From an uncultured Alphaproteobacteria bacterium (GTDB lineage: Bacteria; Pseudomonadota; Alphaproteobacteria; RF32; CAG-239), in the NCBI GenBank assembly GCA_934255405.1, contig CAKQNT010000007.1, positions 12,876 through 76,875 of the forward strand: DNA of 64,000 nucleotides, read 5' to 3'. Shown one piece after another: positions 41,838 through 48,959 of this stretch. Numbering within the stretch: position 1 is the stretch's first letter; every line of letters begins with the position of its first letter. The position numbers and the translations under genes are program-made. The notes beneath the pieces were generated by a model that saw nothing but the letters and a program-made list of their open reading frames with translations, was not told the DNA's origin and searched no databases.

Positions 41838-42527
41838 TCAATAAGGTATGCTGTCCTGCAAATCCTCAACTTTCATAACTGCCTTGTCCAAAGCGGCCAA
41901 GACCGCATCCTTGTAAGACCGTTCGCCTATATCGGCGAGCGACTGGGCAATTTCATTGGCGTATTTTACCGCCACATGATCCTGCGGTATCTTATCCAGC
42001 TCTTGCAGACGAATAATTGTTGCCTCGGCTTTCTTGATAAGGTTATCGCGATATTCCTGGGTTTCTTTTTTTACGGCATTCGTGTGGGCTCTTTTGGCGT
42101 TGGTGAGGTCTTTTTTGACCTCTTTCACAGCATCATCGCTATCCGGCAAGTCTTCTCCGGCGTAGATATACAACCCTAAGCCATGTCTTGCGCAGGCCTT
42201 GGTCAGTGACCGCTGAATTGTTTTGTTGACATCAAAGCTTGTAACACTATCGGCAGGAATAGACTTGTTTTTGAAATCCATAACCGGCAAATATTCAATG
42301 TGCTCGATGTTGTTTACAGTCACTCCGGTTTTAACCCAGCAGGTTTTGCCATCTGTGAAATAATTCCAGCCGTTGGCGTTTTCATACACGGTATAAATGG
42401 CATCAGGGTGGATCTTTTTAATTTCTTGCCAAGCCCAAGCCCAAGAAAGATAAGTCATGTTGTTCTTCTTTTCCGTGTGTTCGTTCACATTAATGTTGTT
42501 TAGCTCTATAAAGTAGTTGTTTTCCAT
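41838..42527 (-). CDS. Sak-type single-strand annealing protein (DUF1071)
   Basis: A 229-residue recombinase of the Sak/DUF1071 type, which anneals complementary single strands in phage recombination. TYLSWAWAWQEIKKIHPDA, CWVKTGVTVNNIEHIEYLPV, SFDVNKTIQRSLTKACARHG and LGLYIYAGEDLP are near-textbook family segments. A C-terminal coiled-coil tail (about 140-225) is variable. AAGGA ribosome site. No exonuclease gene is next to it. Confidence 0.88.
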   Translation of the reverse strand: MENNYFIELNNINVNEHTEKKNNMTYLSWAWAWQEIKKIHPDAIYTVYENANGWNYFTDGKTCWVKTGVTVNNIEHIEYLPVMDFKNKSIPADSVTSFDVNKTIQRSLTKACARHGLGLYIYAGEDLPDSDDAVKEVKKDLTNAKRAHTNAVKKETQEYRDNLIKKAEATIIRLQELDKIPQDHVAVKYANEIAQSLADIGERSYKDAVLAALDKAVMKVEDLQDSIPY

Positions 42528-42669
42528 TTTCCATTCCTTTTAATGTGTTTTCGGTCTTATCCAAAATTTCATACAATACACTGGAGTTGTTCCAATCCCG
42601 GTTTGGTAAATCCATTATCTTATCGTATATCCAAACCAAGGTTTCTGTTGCCTTTTGTCCGTCTGTCAT
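42490..42669 (-). CDS. small phage protein overlapping the annealing gene
   Basis: 59 residues, MTDGQKATETLVWIYDKIMD onward, mostly helical. GAGGTG lies four bases before the ATG. Its 3' end overlaps the annealing-protein start by 38 bases, which is long, so the gene is only moderately supported. Confidence 0.45.
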   Translation of the reverse strand: MTDGQKATETLVWIYDKIMDLPNRDWNNSSVLYEILDKTENTLKGMENGKQLLYRAKQH

Positions 42670-42672
42670 GGC

Positions 42673-42762
42673 TCACCTCAAATATTGAATTAAAAAATAC
42701 ACCGGTATAAACCCTGCCGCGAATCCGGCGTAAAAAGAGGTGATGCTATCTAGTAACTTCAT
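42673..42762 (-). CDS. 29-residue membrane peptide
   Basis: MKLLDSITSFYAGFAAGFIP then VYFLIQYLR: one membrane helix. It starts inside the previous gene's 3' end and stops three bases before the next ATG, filling an otherwise empty slot in a tightly packed array. The ribosome site (AAAGG) is modest. Confidence 0.35.
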   Translation of the reverse strand: MKLLDSITSFYAGFAAGFIPVYFLIQYLR

Positions 42763-42964
42763 TGGGTTTTGCCTTTCGATAAACGGTTAAAGTGTCATTT
42801 TGCTTTTTTTTGAAGCCATCAATCAGGTAGCCCTGAAGGTAAAGATTGGTGACATAAATTTTAAAGTTGGCCTGATTTCTGAAACTGCTACGCCGATACG
42901 CATCTTCAATGGTTCGGGGACGTGGAAAACAGTCCAAGGCTCTTTTTTCATTTGCCGTCAGCAT
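42746..42964 (-). CDS. small HTH-like phage protein
   Basis: 72 residues from ATG 42964 (GGAG eight bases upstream). TANEKRALDCFPRPRTIEDAY and FKIYVTNLYLQGYLIDGF look like a winged-helix domain; function unknown. Confidence 0.55.
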   Translation of the reverse strand: MLTANEKRALDCFPRPRTIEDAYRRSSFRNQANFKIYVTNLYLQGYLIDGFKKKQNDTLTVYRKAKPNEVTR

Positions 42965-43031
42965 TAACCGGCTCCAGATCAAACAATTCTTCAAACATCT
43001 TGTTGGTGTAAGCTAAAATGTCTTTGTTCAT
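42948..43031 (-). CDS. 27-residue acidic peptide
   Basis: MNKDILAYTNKMFEELFDLE then PVNADGK. Very strong ribosome site (AAGGAGGGGAGC) directly before the ATG and overlap with both neighbours. Could also be a translational relay for the next gene. Confidence 0.4.
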   Translation of the reverse strand: MNKDILAYTNKMFEELFDLEPVNADGK

Positions 43032-43302
43032 GCTCCCCTCCTTGTTGCAAACAAATTGTTTTGACGGTGTCCAGCCATTGGTCGGCTCCCTGATTTACAA
43101 AGTGGCGAAACTCAACCGCTTCTGCCTTGTCTTCGACACCAAGGTCATCGGCCAACTCCCAGTCGGACTTTGCATTGAGGTAATCGCAAAATTCAAACAG
43201 CAAGTTCATTTTGCGGCTATGGCTCAGGCGGTTCTCAAATTTGCTAACCTCAAACCACAACAGCATCTCATTGGCTTTTTGTTGCATTTCTATTTTTTGC
43301 AT
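42991..43302 (-). CDS. first leftward early gene product, unknown
   Basis: 103 residues, helical, acidic (AKSDWELADDLGVEDKAEAV). It is the first gene behind the PL promoter, with GAGGTAA nine bases before ATG. Position matches early-left regulators such as N or Cro-adjacent proteins, but no motif supports a specific role. Confidence 0.6.
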   Translation of the reverse strand: MQKIEMQQKANEMLLWFEVSKFENRLSHSRKMNLLFEFCDYLNAKSDWELADDLGVEDKAEAVEFRHFVNQGADQWLDTVKTICLQQGGEHEQRHFSLHQQDV

Positions 43303-43330
43303 TTTTTTGTTACCTCACATCGTTTCGATA

Positions 43331-43377
43331 TAGCAAATATATAGCAGATATGCTAAATGTCAATAGCAAAAATGCTG
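43331..43377 (-). promoter_or_regulatory. PL promoter with repressor operators
   Basis: On the minus strand, TTGACA (43358-43363) and TATATT (43336-43341) are 16 bases apart. A perfect palindrome TAGCA-GATA-TGCTA (43342-43355) fills the spacer, and TAGCA-AAAA-TGCTG (43364-43377) abuts the -35. A half-site (TAGCA) sits at 43331. The whole block is nearly identical to PR at 44973-45014. Confidence 0.85.
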
Positions 43378-43460
43378 CAATGTGCAATAAAAATGCGATG
43401 AAAATGCTAATTGTTTGAAAATACAAATAAAAAAGTTGGAATTTTTTTGTGCGAAAGCAA

Positions 43461-43486
43461 AAAAAATAGCCCCTAAAAAGGGGCTA
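43461..43486 (-). terminator. terminator of the interrupted lipoprotein gene
   Basis: TAGCCCC (43467-43473) pairs with GGGGCTA (43480-43486); on the minus strand it is followed by a run of T (A-run 43461-43466). It lies 17 bases beyond the lipoprotein-gene stop. Confidence 0.85.
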
Positions 43487-43502
43487 AGAGGGGGTGTTGC
43501 GC

Positions 43503-44225
43503 CTATCTATTAAAACTAAAGGATTGATTGGAGGTGCAATGTTGAGAATTTTTTGTACTCTGACACCTCAGATTTATATGGGTGCTATCAAGCATTGGAT
43601 ATTTGCCGAACACATCCTGAACATAGTTTGCGAAAGTATCTATATCATTATACTCATTTGATAATAAAGATCCTTGATATACAATGTCCTTGGTTTGGTA
43701 GTCCATAATCATTGACATAAATGTGATGCTGTAATGATTAACTACGGCATTATGATAGCCAGTTATACCATAGTCATACTCAACGTTTGTGCGGCTGGTC
43801 GCAAAATAATTACCGTTATATGAGGTGTCAGCAATGCCGTTGTAATATCATGAGGAAGGGAGGTTGCCAGAATAATAAGTCGATGCATTTCCCTGCATGT
43901 TTCCAAAAGTATTTGTATTTATAGAGTTAATGCCGGTTTTTCCCCATATAGGGATAGTGTCTACAGTTTGCCAATTCTTAGTCTGGATGCCATAAACAAA
44001 GCCATAGTCGGAATTTTTGTTGGCTGAAACAATTCTAAAGCCATAGCTTTTTAATTGTTCTTCGAAAAATAGTTTTAATTTTGTTGTTGCAACATTTTTA
44101 TCCGGCGAAACTACCTTTATGGTTTTATTGCCACCGGTATCTATTGTGCTATTTATTTTTAATTCATATTGGGGAGAGGCACATCCACAAACTAAAACCA
44201 ATAAATAATATGCAAACTTTTTCAT
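43503..44225 (-). pseudogene. lipoprotein gene interrupted by an in-frame TGA
   Basis: Starts MKKFAYYLLVLVCGC, a lipoprotein signal with lipobox VCGC, and runs to STYYSGNLPSS at 43851, where TGA (43848-43850) stops it. The same frame continues without shift as YYNGIADTSYNGNYFATSRT through MDYQTKDIVYQGSLL to 43503. It therefore seems to be one gene of about 240 codons with one nonsense codon; TGG would restore SSWYYNG. Located beside the repressor like lysogenic-conversion genes (moron), outside the early operon. No promoter could be picked with confidence. Confidence 0.7.
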
Positions 44226-44914
44226 TAGACCCTCCGACCATTGAGAATATAGACGATTTTGCCAACTATTTGGATTTCGCCGATTTCGGCGGTGATAGTG
44301 GAATAGCTGGGGTTGTCCGATTTGATGTCAATGCCGCTGAGGCCGGCCTGAAGGCGTTTGACGGCCAGCCCGGTGCTCATGCGAATGATATACAGACCAT
44401 CTGAACTAACAAAATTGTTGGAGATATCGACAAGGACCCAATCGCCATCATTGATAGTGGGAATCATGCTATCACCTTGGACGCGAAGCATTTTAACGCA
44501 TTCCGGGGCAATGTTGGTGATGGCTTTGAACTCGGCGATGGGCAGATGCCATTGGCCGCAGACTTTTTCGGGGAGATTGTCAATTCCGCCGCCGCAACAG
44601 GCGGTGGCATCTATCATTTCAATAATGACTTCATCTTTTTTGAATAAAGAGCCTATTTTTTCGGCAACCATGGCAACGCCGGTCATGTGTGCTGGCAAAA
44701 TCGTTTCATCAGTGAGTTCTTGCTCATCTACGTTCAGCAATATAGCGAGCCTATGTCTGAAGCCTTCATCAAGTCTTTTAGGCGATTTCTCTTTAACAAA
44801 CTTTTGTAAATAGCTTGGATTCTTGCCCAGCTTGATAGAAATGCTATTATAGCTCAAACCTCTCTCAGCCACAAGTTCCCCAACTCGCCGCTTAATTTCT
44901 TCAACCTTACTCAT
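44225..44914 (-). CDS. CI-like prophage repressor (HTH plus S24 peptidase)
   Basis: 229 residues. N-terminal lambda-type HTH (RGLSYNSISIKLGKNPSYLQ, about 18-40), linker, then a LexA/CI-type S24 self-cleaving domain with Ser in VQGDSMIPTINDGDWVLVD and Lys in AVKRLQ. The cleavage-site region reads TACCGGG, not the classical Ala-Gly. Start set at ATG 44914, with AAGGAG seven bases upstream. Divergent from cro with operators between. It should hold the lytic genes silent until DNA damage activates RecA. Confidence 0.92.
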   Translation of the reverse strand: MSKVEEIKRRVGELVAERGLSYNSISIKLGKNPSYLQKFVKEKSPKRLDEGFRHRLAILLNVDEQELTDETILPAHMTGVAMVAEKIGSLFKKDEVIIEMIDATACCGGGIDNLPEKVCGQWHLPIAEFKAITNIAPECVKMLRVQGDSMIPTINDGDWVLVDISNNFVSSDGLYIIRMSTGLAVKRLQAGLSGIDIKSDNPSYSTITAEIGEIQIVGKIVYILNGRRV

Positions 44915-44937
44915 AATCATTCTCCTTAATTATAGTA

Positions 44938-45014
44938 TAGCATATATGCCAAGAAAGTAAAGTTGTTGATTGTAGCGTTTTTGCTATTGACTTTTAGCAA
45001 AAATACTATATATT
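44938..45014. promoter_or_regulatory. PRM/PR control region with three operators
   Basis: Operators: TAGCA-TATA-TGCCA (44938-44951), TAGCG-TTTT-TGCTA (44973-44986) and TAGCA-AAAA-TACTA (44995-45008). PR: TTGACT (44987-44992), 16-base spacer filled by the third operator, TATATT (45009-45014). The first operator lies near the leftward repressor start, so it may control PRM. Confidence 0.85.
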
Positions 45015-45031
45015 TGCTATTGGAGGCAAAA

Positions 45032-45247
45032 ATGGTAAGCAATGAAGAATTTAAAAATATAGTTACAGCTTTCTTGAATAGAACCGGCCTATCACAGACT
45101 GCTTTTGGCATTCGAGCCAAAAATGACCCATCTTTTTACTCAAGAATTATGTCAGGCCAAGAAGTCAAAGAAAGTGGCAAGCAACAAGTTTTGGACTTTA
45201 TCAATAATTACGAGAAAGGGAAAAACGATGATCAAGCTGATAATTAA
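45032..45247 (+). CDS. Cro-like HTH protein
   Basis: 71 residues with a lambda-type helix-turn-helix, RTGLSQTAFGIRAKNDPSFYSRI. Divergently transcribed from the S24 repressor and first under PR, as cro is. GGAGG six bases before ATG 45032; the upstream in-frame extension is promoter DNA. Confidence 0.85.
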   Translation: MVSNEEFKNIVTAFLNRTGLSQTAFGIRAKNDPSFYSRIMSGQEVKESGKQQVLDFINNYEKGKNDDQADN

Positions 45248-45344
45248 GTTTTTGGAAAGACGCGGTTATGCGGTGTTGAAGCTCAGCCACAAAACAGTGG
45301 GTTGGGATATTCGCGGCAACAAATACAGTGTGCACAAGAGATAG
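45228..45344 (+). CDS. 38-residue early phage protein
   Basis: MIKLIIKFLERRGYAVLKL then SHKTVGWDIRGNKYSVHKR; basic. AAAGGG lies eight bases before the ATG, which overlaps the cro end by 20 bases. Unknown role. Confidence 0.45.
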   Translation: MIKLIIKFLERRGYAVLKLSHKTVGWDIRGNKYSVHKR

Positions 45345-45349
45345 ACGAG

Positions 45350-45694
45350 ATGGCGGCTCCAGAGCATAGATTGCAGGTTTGGGTTATTCAATACCTCAGG
45401 CTCAACGGGGTGTTTTGCTTTGCTATTCCCAATGGCGGCAGGCGAGATTTGCGCACCGGAGCGATGCTCAAAAAAGAGGGAGTGCTGGCCGGAGTTGCTG
45501 ATTTAGCTTTGTTGTTGCCCGGCGGCGAAACAGTTTTTGTTGAGCTTAAGAACGGCGGCAAGGGAGTACAGAGCTATAGCCAAAAAGTGTTTCAGAGCAG
45601 AGTTGAGGGGTTGGGCTTTACTTATTTGGTATGGCGCAACGTTCAGGACTGCATAGATTTTGTTAAGGGTTACAAAAAGGTTTTGACCAAATGA
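45350..45694 (+). CDS. VRR-NUC domain nuclease
   Basis: 114 residues. PEHRLQVWVIQYLRLNGVF opens a PD-(D/E)XK fold of the VRR-NUC type, with GVADLALLLPGGETVFVELK supplying the Asp and Glu-x-Lys. VRR-NUC proteins are phage Holliday-junction or flap nucleases, often stand-alone as here. Start at ATG 45350; an upstream in-frame ATG (45302) is less likely. Confidence 0.85.
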   Translation: MAAPEHRLQVWVIQYLRLNGVFCFAIPNGGRRDLRTGAMLKKEGVLAGVADLALLLPGGETVFVELKNGGKGVQSYSQKVFQSRVEGLGFTYLVWRNVQDCIDFVKGYKKVLTK

Positions 45695-46020
45695 AAGAAT
45701 GGACTGACACCGGGATTGTGGAGTGGCACAAAAAATTTTTCCCCAAAGCCACAATGCAAACCCAGTTATTGAAGATTGAAAGCGAGATGCGCGAAGTTCA
45801 CATGGCCAGCGGCTATGACAATTTTTGGGAAGAGATTGCGGACGTGTATATCGCGGCGACGGCGGCTGAAATGCGTTTTGGGTCAGAGATGGCCAAGATA
45901 GTAAGGCGGCAGATACAGATTGTTGCCGGCGAAAAGCTATGGCCGAACGTAAACGCCAAAATGGCAATTAATGTTAATCGTAAATTTAAGGGGGATCATC
46001 ATGTTGAGAAAGTTGCTTGA
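45691..46020 (+). CDS. MazG-like NTP pyrophosphohydrolase
   Basis: 109 residues. The all-alpha NTP-PPase metal site is visible: QLLKIESEMREV (E-x-x-E) and NFWEEIADVYIAAT (E-x-x-D). Such phage enzymes hydrolyse unusual or surplus nucleoside triphosphates, or ppGpp. Overlaps the VRR-NUC gene by four bases. Confidence 0.75.
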   Translation: MKEWTDTGIVEWHKKFFPKATMQTQLLKIESEMREVHMASGYDNFWEEIADVYIAATAAEMRFGSEMAKIVRRQIQIVAGEKLWPNVNAKMAINVNRKFKGDHHVEKVA

Positions 46021-46180
46021 TAAAATCAAGGGATCACCGATACCTGGTCGGCGGTTTGTCACAATTCCGGCTGAAGAATATAGGCTGTTGATGGTGGCGG
46101 CATGGAACAGAGGGCAAAGAGCGCAGGCGCAAAAACAATTAAAAGCCCTGAACGCTTGGAAAATGCAAAACGGATTGTGA
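46001..46180 (+). CDS. small basic phage protein
   Basis: 59 residues, MLRKLLDKIKGSPIPGRRF then a helical AAWNRGQRAQAQKQLKAL. GGGGATC ahead of ATG 46001. No family recognised; overlaps the MazG-like gene by 20 bases. Confidence 0.55.
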   Translation: MLRKLLDKIKGSPIPGRRFVTIPAEEYRLLMVAAWNRGQRAQAQKQLKALNAWKMQNGL

Positions 46181-46187
46181 GGGAGCG

Positions 46188-46811
46188 ATGGTTAGCAAAT
46201 TTATGTTTTTTGAAAACTTTAAGGATACGGCGGACAAATTGCCCGATGATTTGCGGCTGAAGTTTTACGATGCCATAACCGACTACGCTTTTAAGGGGAT
46301 AGAACCTGATGATGCGATCATAGGAGCCTTGGTAAACGCAATTAAGCCAAGCCTGGACAAAGAAGAAAAAAGAGGAGGAAACCATAATCCAAGCGGAAAC
46401 AATCAGCACAAAGTTGGTCAAACGGGGTCAAACGAGGTCAAACGAGGTCAAACCGAGGTCAAGGTTGAGGTCAAAAATAATCAAGGTGGCCAAAGTGGTC
46501 AATCCTTTCTTGAAACAGAAACAGAAACAGAAACAGAAACAGAAGATATTGTTAATTTAGCGGCGAGCCGCCAATATGCCTTTGAGGGGCAAGTTGTGAA
46601 ATTGAGCCAAAAGGACTTTGACAACTGGCAAAGAGCATATCCTGAGTTGAACCTGCGAGCCGAGCTGATGATGCGCGACCAGTGGTTGGCACGGCAGCCG
46701 GAAGATGTCCGTAAGCGTTGGTTTATTTCGACCCAGCAATATTTTCTCAAACAAAACGAGTTTCGAAAAAGGCAAAACCATGAGGAAGTCAGGGAGGATT
46801 GGTACGTCTGA
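46188..46811 (+). CDS. phage replication protein (DUF6291-like), contains iterons
   Basis: 207 residues. N-terminal helical domain FFENFKDTADKLPDDLRLKF..AITDYAFKG (1-60) is the DUF6291 type often found at the phage replication-initiator position. A low-complexity linker (about 62-120) holds an ETETETETE stretch. The C-terminal domain (about 140-207) is a second helical unit. Its middle carries 10-bp DNA repeats, as lambda O carries ori, so it probably initiates replication. No helicase or DnaC-like gene is obvious. Confidence 0.65.
   Translation: MVSKFMFFENFKDTADKLPDDLRLKFYDAITDYAFKGIEPDDAIIGALVNAIKPSLDKEEKRGGNHNPSGNNQHKVGQTGSNEVKRGQTEVKVEVKNNQGGQSGQSFLETETETETETEDIVNLAASRQYAFEGQVVKLSQKDFDNWQRAYPELNLRAELMMRDQWLARQPEDVRKRWFISTQQYFLKQNEFRKRQNHEEVREDWYV
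46416..46475 (+). repeat. 10-bp iteron-like repeats (candidate phage origin)
   Basis: GGTCAAACG(A/G) recurs exactly every 10 bases at 46416, 46426, 46436 and 46446 (last copy ends CC), followed by looser GGTCAAG (46457) and GGTCAAA (46469). A period of 10 is not a multiple of three, so the encoded peptide is not repeated; the DNA itself seems to matter. Confidence 0.75.
46512..46541 (+). repeat. hexanucleotide repeat (GAAACA)x5
   Basis: Five perfect copies encode the Glu-Thr linker of the replication protein. Copy-number change would keep the frame. Confidence 0.85.
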
Positions 46812-47200
46812 TGGCAAATACGGGGATTGTTTTACACCATTTGGCGGAATTGTACGCCAAGCCCAAAACCAACCAGCTGCAAGAGGCGGCGATTTGTGAG
46901 TACGAAGAAAAGCTAACCGGCAATTTTGACAGCTATGATCGGGCGTTTAGCGGAATTGCCACGGCTGAACTGGTTAAGGCGATTGATGATTATTGGCGGT
47001 ACAAGTCGGACAAGCAACGTCCCACGGTAGCCCAGATTATGGCCATGGTGAACTCTACCGAGCACAAAGCCGGCGGCGAAATGGACGAAGAATTTCGGGC
47101 ACGGGTTGAAAAATGTGCGGCTGAACTGGACGATAAATGGGGATCTTTCGATTCCGGAATAGGAGCGCGGTTTAAGGCAAAATTTGGCTTGGAGGATTAG
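46811..47200 (+). CDS. phage replication-region protein, unknown
   Basis: 129 residues, ATG 46811 overlapping the upstream stop (TGATG). It is helical, with YWRYKSDKQRPTVAQIMAMV in the middle, suggesting a partner of the replication protein (helicase-loader or primosome role), but no motif proves it. Confidence 0.55.
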   Translation: MANTGIVLHHLAELYAKPKTNQLQEAAICEYEEKLTGNFDSYDRAFSGIATAELVKAIDDYWRYKSDKQRPTVAQIMAMVNSTEHKAGGEMDEEFRARVEKCAAELDDKWGSFDSGIGARFKAKFGLED

Positions 47201-47202
47201 CG

Positions 47203-47685
47203 ATGGAATATGTTACACCGGACGAGTGTTATCGCAAGGGGTTAGTTAGAGGCGATGATGGTCTGTACTACAAACTTAACACCCTCGAAAGGTATGGACG
47301 GGACGGCTGGTTGAACTTTGGCGATCCAGAATACAGCGCGGTTGACAGAGTTTCGGCAGGCAGCCGGTTATGGCGCGATTTTTATCACGGAAAGGTTGCG
47401 AGCACCGGGGTCAATGATTTGGCTAAGGTCAGAGTTGACGGTTGCGGCAGCGGCGATCTGACCGCCAGAGTGCTGGATGCCAGAGATCGTTTTAACAAAG
47501 CCATTGCCTCTATCCCCAAGGAATTTGCCCCGGCGGTTATTCGGGTGTGTTGCGATGATTTGGAGTTTGCCGTCAAGGGCAGCGACAGACAGAAAATGTA
47601 CGCCAAGCATCGGCAGGCAATGTTGCTGTGTTGCGGACTGGACAGATTGATTGAACATTACAGGTGGTATAAATGGAAAGCATAG
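47203..47685 (+). CDS. phage protein, unknown (possible late regulator)
   Basis: 160 residues. Central region AVDRVSAGSRLWRDFY..DLTARVLDARDRFNKAI resembles DUF6456-type alphaproteobacterial phage proteins. It sits where lambdoid phages encode the late regulator Q, just ahead of a late promoter with terminators, so an antitermination role is possible. No motif decides. Confidence 0.5.
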   Translation: MEYVTPDECYRKGLVRGDDGLYYKLNTLERYGRDGWLNFGDPEYSAVDRVSAGSRLWRDFYHGKVASTGVNDLAKVRVDGCGSGDLTARVLDARDRFNKAIASIPKEFAPAVIRVCCDDLEFAVKGSDRQKMYAKHRQAMLLCCGLDRLIEHYRWYKWKA

Positions 47686-48038
47686 AGAAAGAACTGGACA
47701 GATTGGTGCAAATGTTGTGTATCAACCATATTTGCCACATTTGCGGCACCAGGTCGGCGACTGCCGTTCATCACATAATTGGCAGGGCCAACCCGGTGTT
47801 GAGATATGATGTAACCAACTTGTTGCCGGTATGCAATGAATGCCATCGGGCTATACATGACAAGGGAGTTGATGTATCCGGCTATGTTCACCCCTGGCGG
47901 TGGGAGTATTTGCAGAGAATTAAAAACAAGTCGTACAAAGACATACTGACCTTTGAAATGCAAATGAGCGAAAAAGAATATTTTAAGCAGTGCCGGCAGG
48001 TGCTAAAAGGATTGTTGGGTGAAAACATTAGAAATTAA
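47673..48038 (+). CDS. HNH/NinG-like zinc nuclease
   Basis: 121 residues. CHICGTRSATAVHHIIGRAN and LPVCNECHRAIHD give a CxxC..HH..CxxC..H zinc-bound HNH finger, as in NinG/HNH phage nucleases. It is near the end of the early-right operon like ninG in lambda. Overlaps the preceding gene by 13 bases. Confidence 0.75.
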   Translation: MESIEKELDRLVQMLCINHICHICGTRSATAVHHIIGRANPVLRYDVTNLLPVCNECHRAIHDKGVDVSGYVHPWRWEYLQRIKNKSYKDILTFEMQMSEKEYFKQCRQVLKGLLGENIRN

Positions 48039-48186
48039 ACAAGGGAACAAAATCACTTATAAAATTGTTCCCGACAACTACAAACCAAGCGACGATCGGG
48101 CTGAGCCGGATATGACCACATCAGGGCGAAGAACCATTTGCATGGGAGTGGATAAAAAAAATTGGGATAAGATATTTAAAAAATAA
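48019..48186 (+). CDS. 55-residue phage protein
   Basis: GTG start with AAAGGA eight bases upstream, overlapping the HNH gene by 20 bases. Reads MKTLEIKQGNKITYKIVPDN, then MTTSGRRTICMGVDKKNWDK. Small phage protein of unknown role. Confidence 0.5.
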   Translation: MKTLEIKQGNKITYKIVPDNYKPSDDRAEPDMTTSGRRTICMGVDKKNWDKIFKK

Positions 48187-48236
48187 AACTTTGTATTATG
48201 TATTGCATCGGCTAGACAAAACAAAAGGTGAAAAAA

Positions 48237-48371
48237 ATGATTGAAATTTATTATATTGGATTTTTAGCACTAGCGGTCTATGCGCAAGTTAAGCGCAATA
48301 ACTTTAGAGGCAATATATGCAACTTTGCGCTGGAAATACCAATTATGGGAAGAATTTTTGGTATTTGGTAA
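48237..48371 (+). CDS. 44-residue membrane protein
   Basis: MIEIYYIGFLALAVYAQVKR: one N-terminal membrane helix, then a short basic tail ending MGRIFGIW. AAAAGGTG lies seven bases before ATG. The last gene before the late promoter; role unknown. Confidence 0.45.
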   Translation: MIEIYYIGFLALAVYAQVKRNNFRGNICNFALEIPIMGRIFGIW

Positions 48372-48379
48372 AATCGCTA

Positions 48380-48408
48380 TTGACATACTGTCAGGCGTGT
48401 AGTAGTAT
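48380..48408 (+). promoter_or_regulatory. late promoter (PR'-like)
   Basis: TTGACA (48380-48385), 17-base spacer, TAGTAT (48403-48408). It begins a 200-base leader with two terminators before the small terminase gene. Confidence 0.75.
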
Positions 48409-48469
48409 TTTTATATAGTGGAATTTTAGGCTTTGTTGCCAGGTTTCACTTTTCAGGTCAAACCTTAAA

Positions 48470-48501
48470 CCGTCATAATCCTCCTTTTATGGCGGTTTTT
48501 T
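48470..48501 (+). terminator. leader terminator 1 of the late operon
   Basis: CCGTCATAA (48470-48478) pairs with TTATGGCGG (48487-48495), one G-T pair, followed by six T. Confidence 0.85.
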
Positions 48502-48577
48502 GTTTGCCTGATTTGTGTGTTTGAAAGCACAAATATCCAGAATGGATGTTTTCCTTTCAGTGAGGGTATATCGGTGT

Positions 48578-48610
48578 GCCCGGGTTCTTCTCCTTTCCCG
48601 GGCATTTTTT
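48578..48610 (+). terminator. leader terminator 2 of the late operon
   Basis: Perfect seven-base GC stem GCCCGGG (48578-48584)/CCCGGGC (48597-48603), then ATTTTTT. Only 14 bases before the small terminase ATG at 48624. Confidence 0.88.
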
Positions 48611-48623
48611 AAAGGGTGAAACA

Positions 48624-48959
48624 ATGGGTGTGGGCAATAATGGCAATCTAATTCCCTTGAGTGAAAGAAGCAAGGAAGATGCTTTTGAGATACGCTCCAG
48701 GGGTGGTAAAGCATGCGCAACCGCTCAAAGACGGCGCAAACGCTTGAGAGAAACGCTTGAAGAGCTATTGGCTAAAGGTAACACTCAAGAAGATATTTGC
48801 CAAATGTTGATTAGTGGAGAGTTTCCGGCAAAGACATTTGAGGTTATCAGGGATACGGTGGGTGAGAAACCGGCCACTGATATAACCGGCACATTGGATA
48901 TTACCCAAGCATTGGTGAGGTTTGTAGATGACGGAAGTGACGGTGGAGATACCCAGTAA
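48624..48959 (+). CDS. terminase small subunit (probable)
   Basis: 111 residues; basic GGKACATAQRRRKRLRETLE helix then an HTH-like segment (NTQEDICQMLISGEFPAKTF), the pattern of small proteins encoded before the large terminase in related phages. ATG 48624 with AAAGGG upstream; overlaps terL by 32 bases. DNA recognition for packaging is inferred from position. Confidence 0.65.
   Translation: MGVGNNGNLIPLSERSKEDAFEIRSRGGKACATAQRRRKRLRETLEELLAKGNTQEDICQMLISGEFPAKTFEVIRDTVGEKPATDITGTLDITQALVRFVDDGSDGGDTQ

Noticed and set aside
43848..43850. UGA read as tryptophan (code 4) in the prophage
   Set aside because: Trp would fit the protein, but fliI, fliJ, the deacetylase and several phage genes end in TGA with coupled neighbours, so TGA is a normal stop here.
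45105..45344. 79-residue frame overlapping cro
   Set aside because: Its first 41 codons are cro in another frame; only the last 38, from ATG 45228 with its own ribosome site, are kept.
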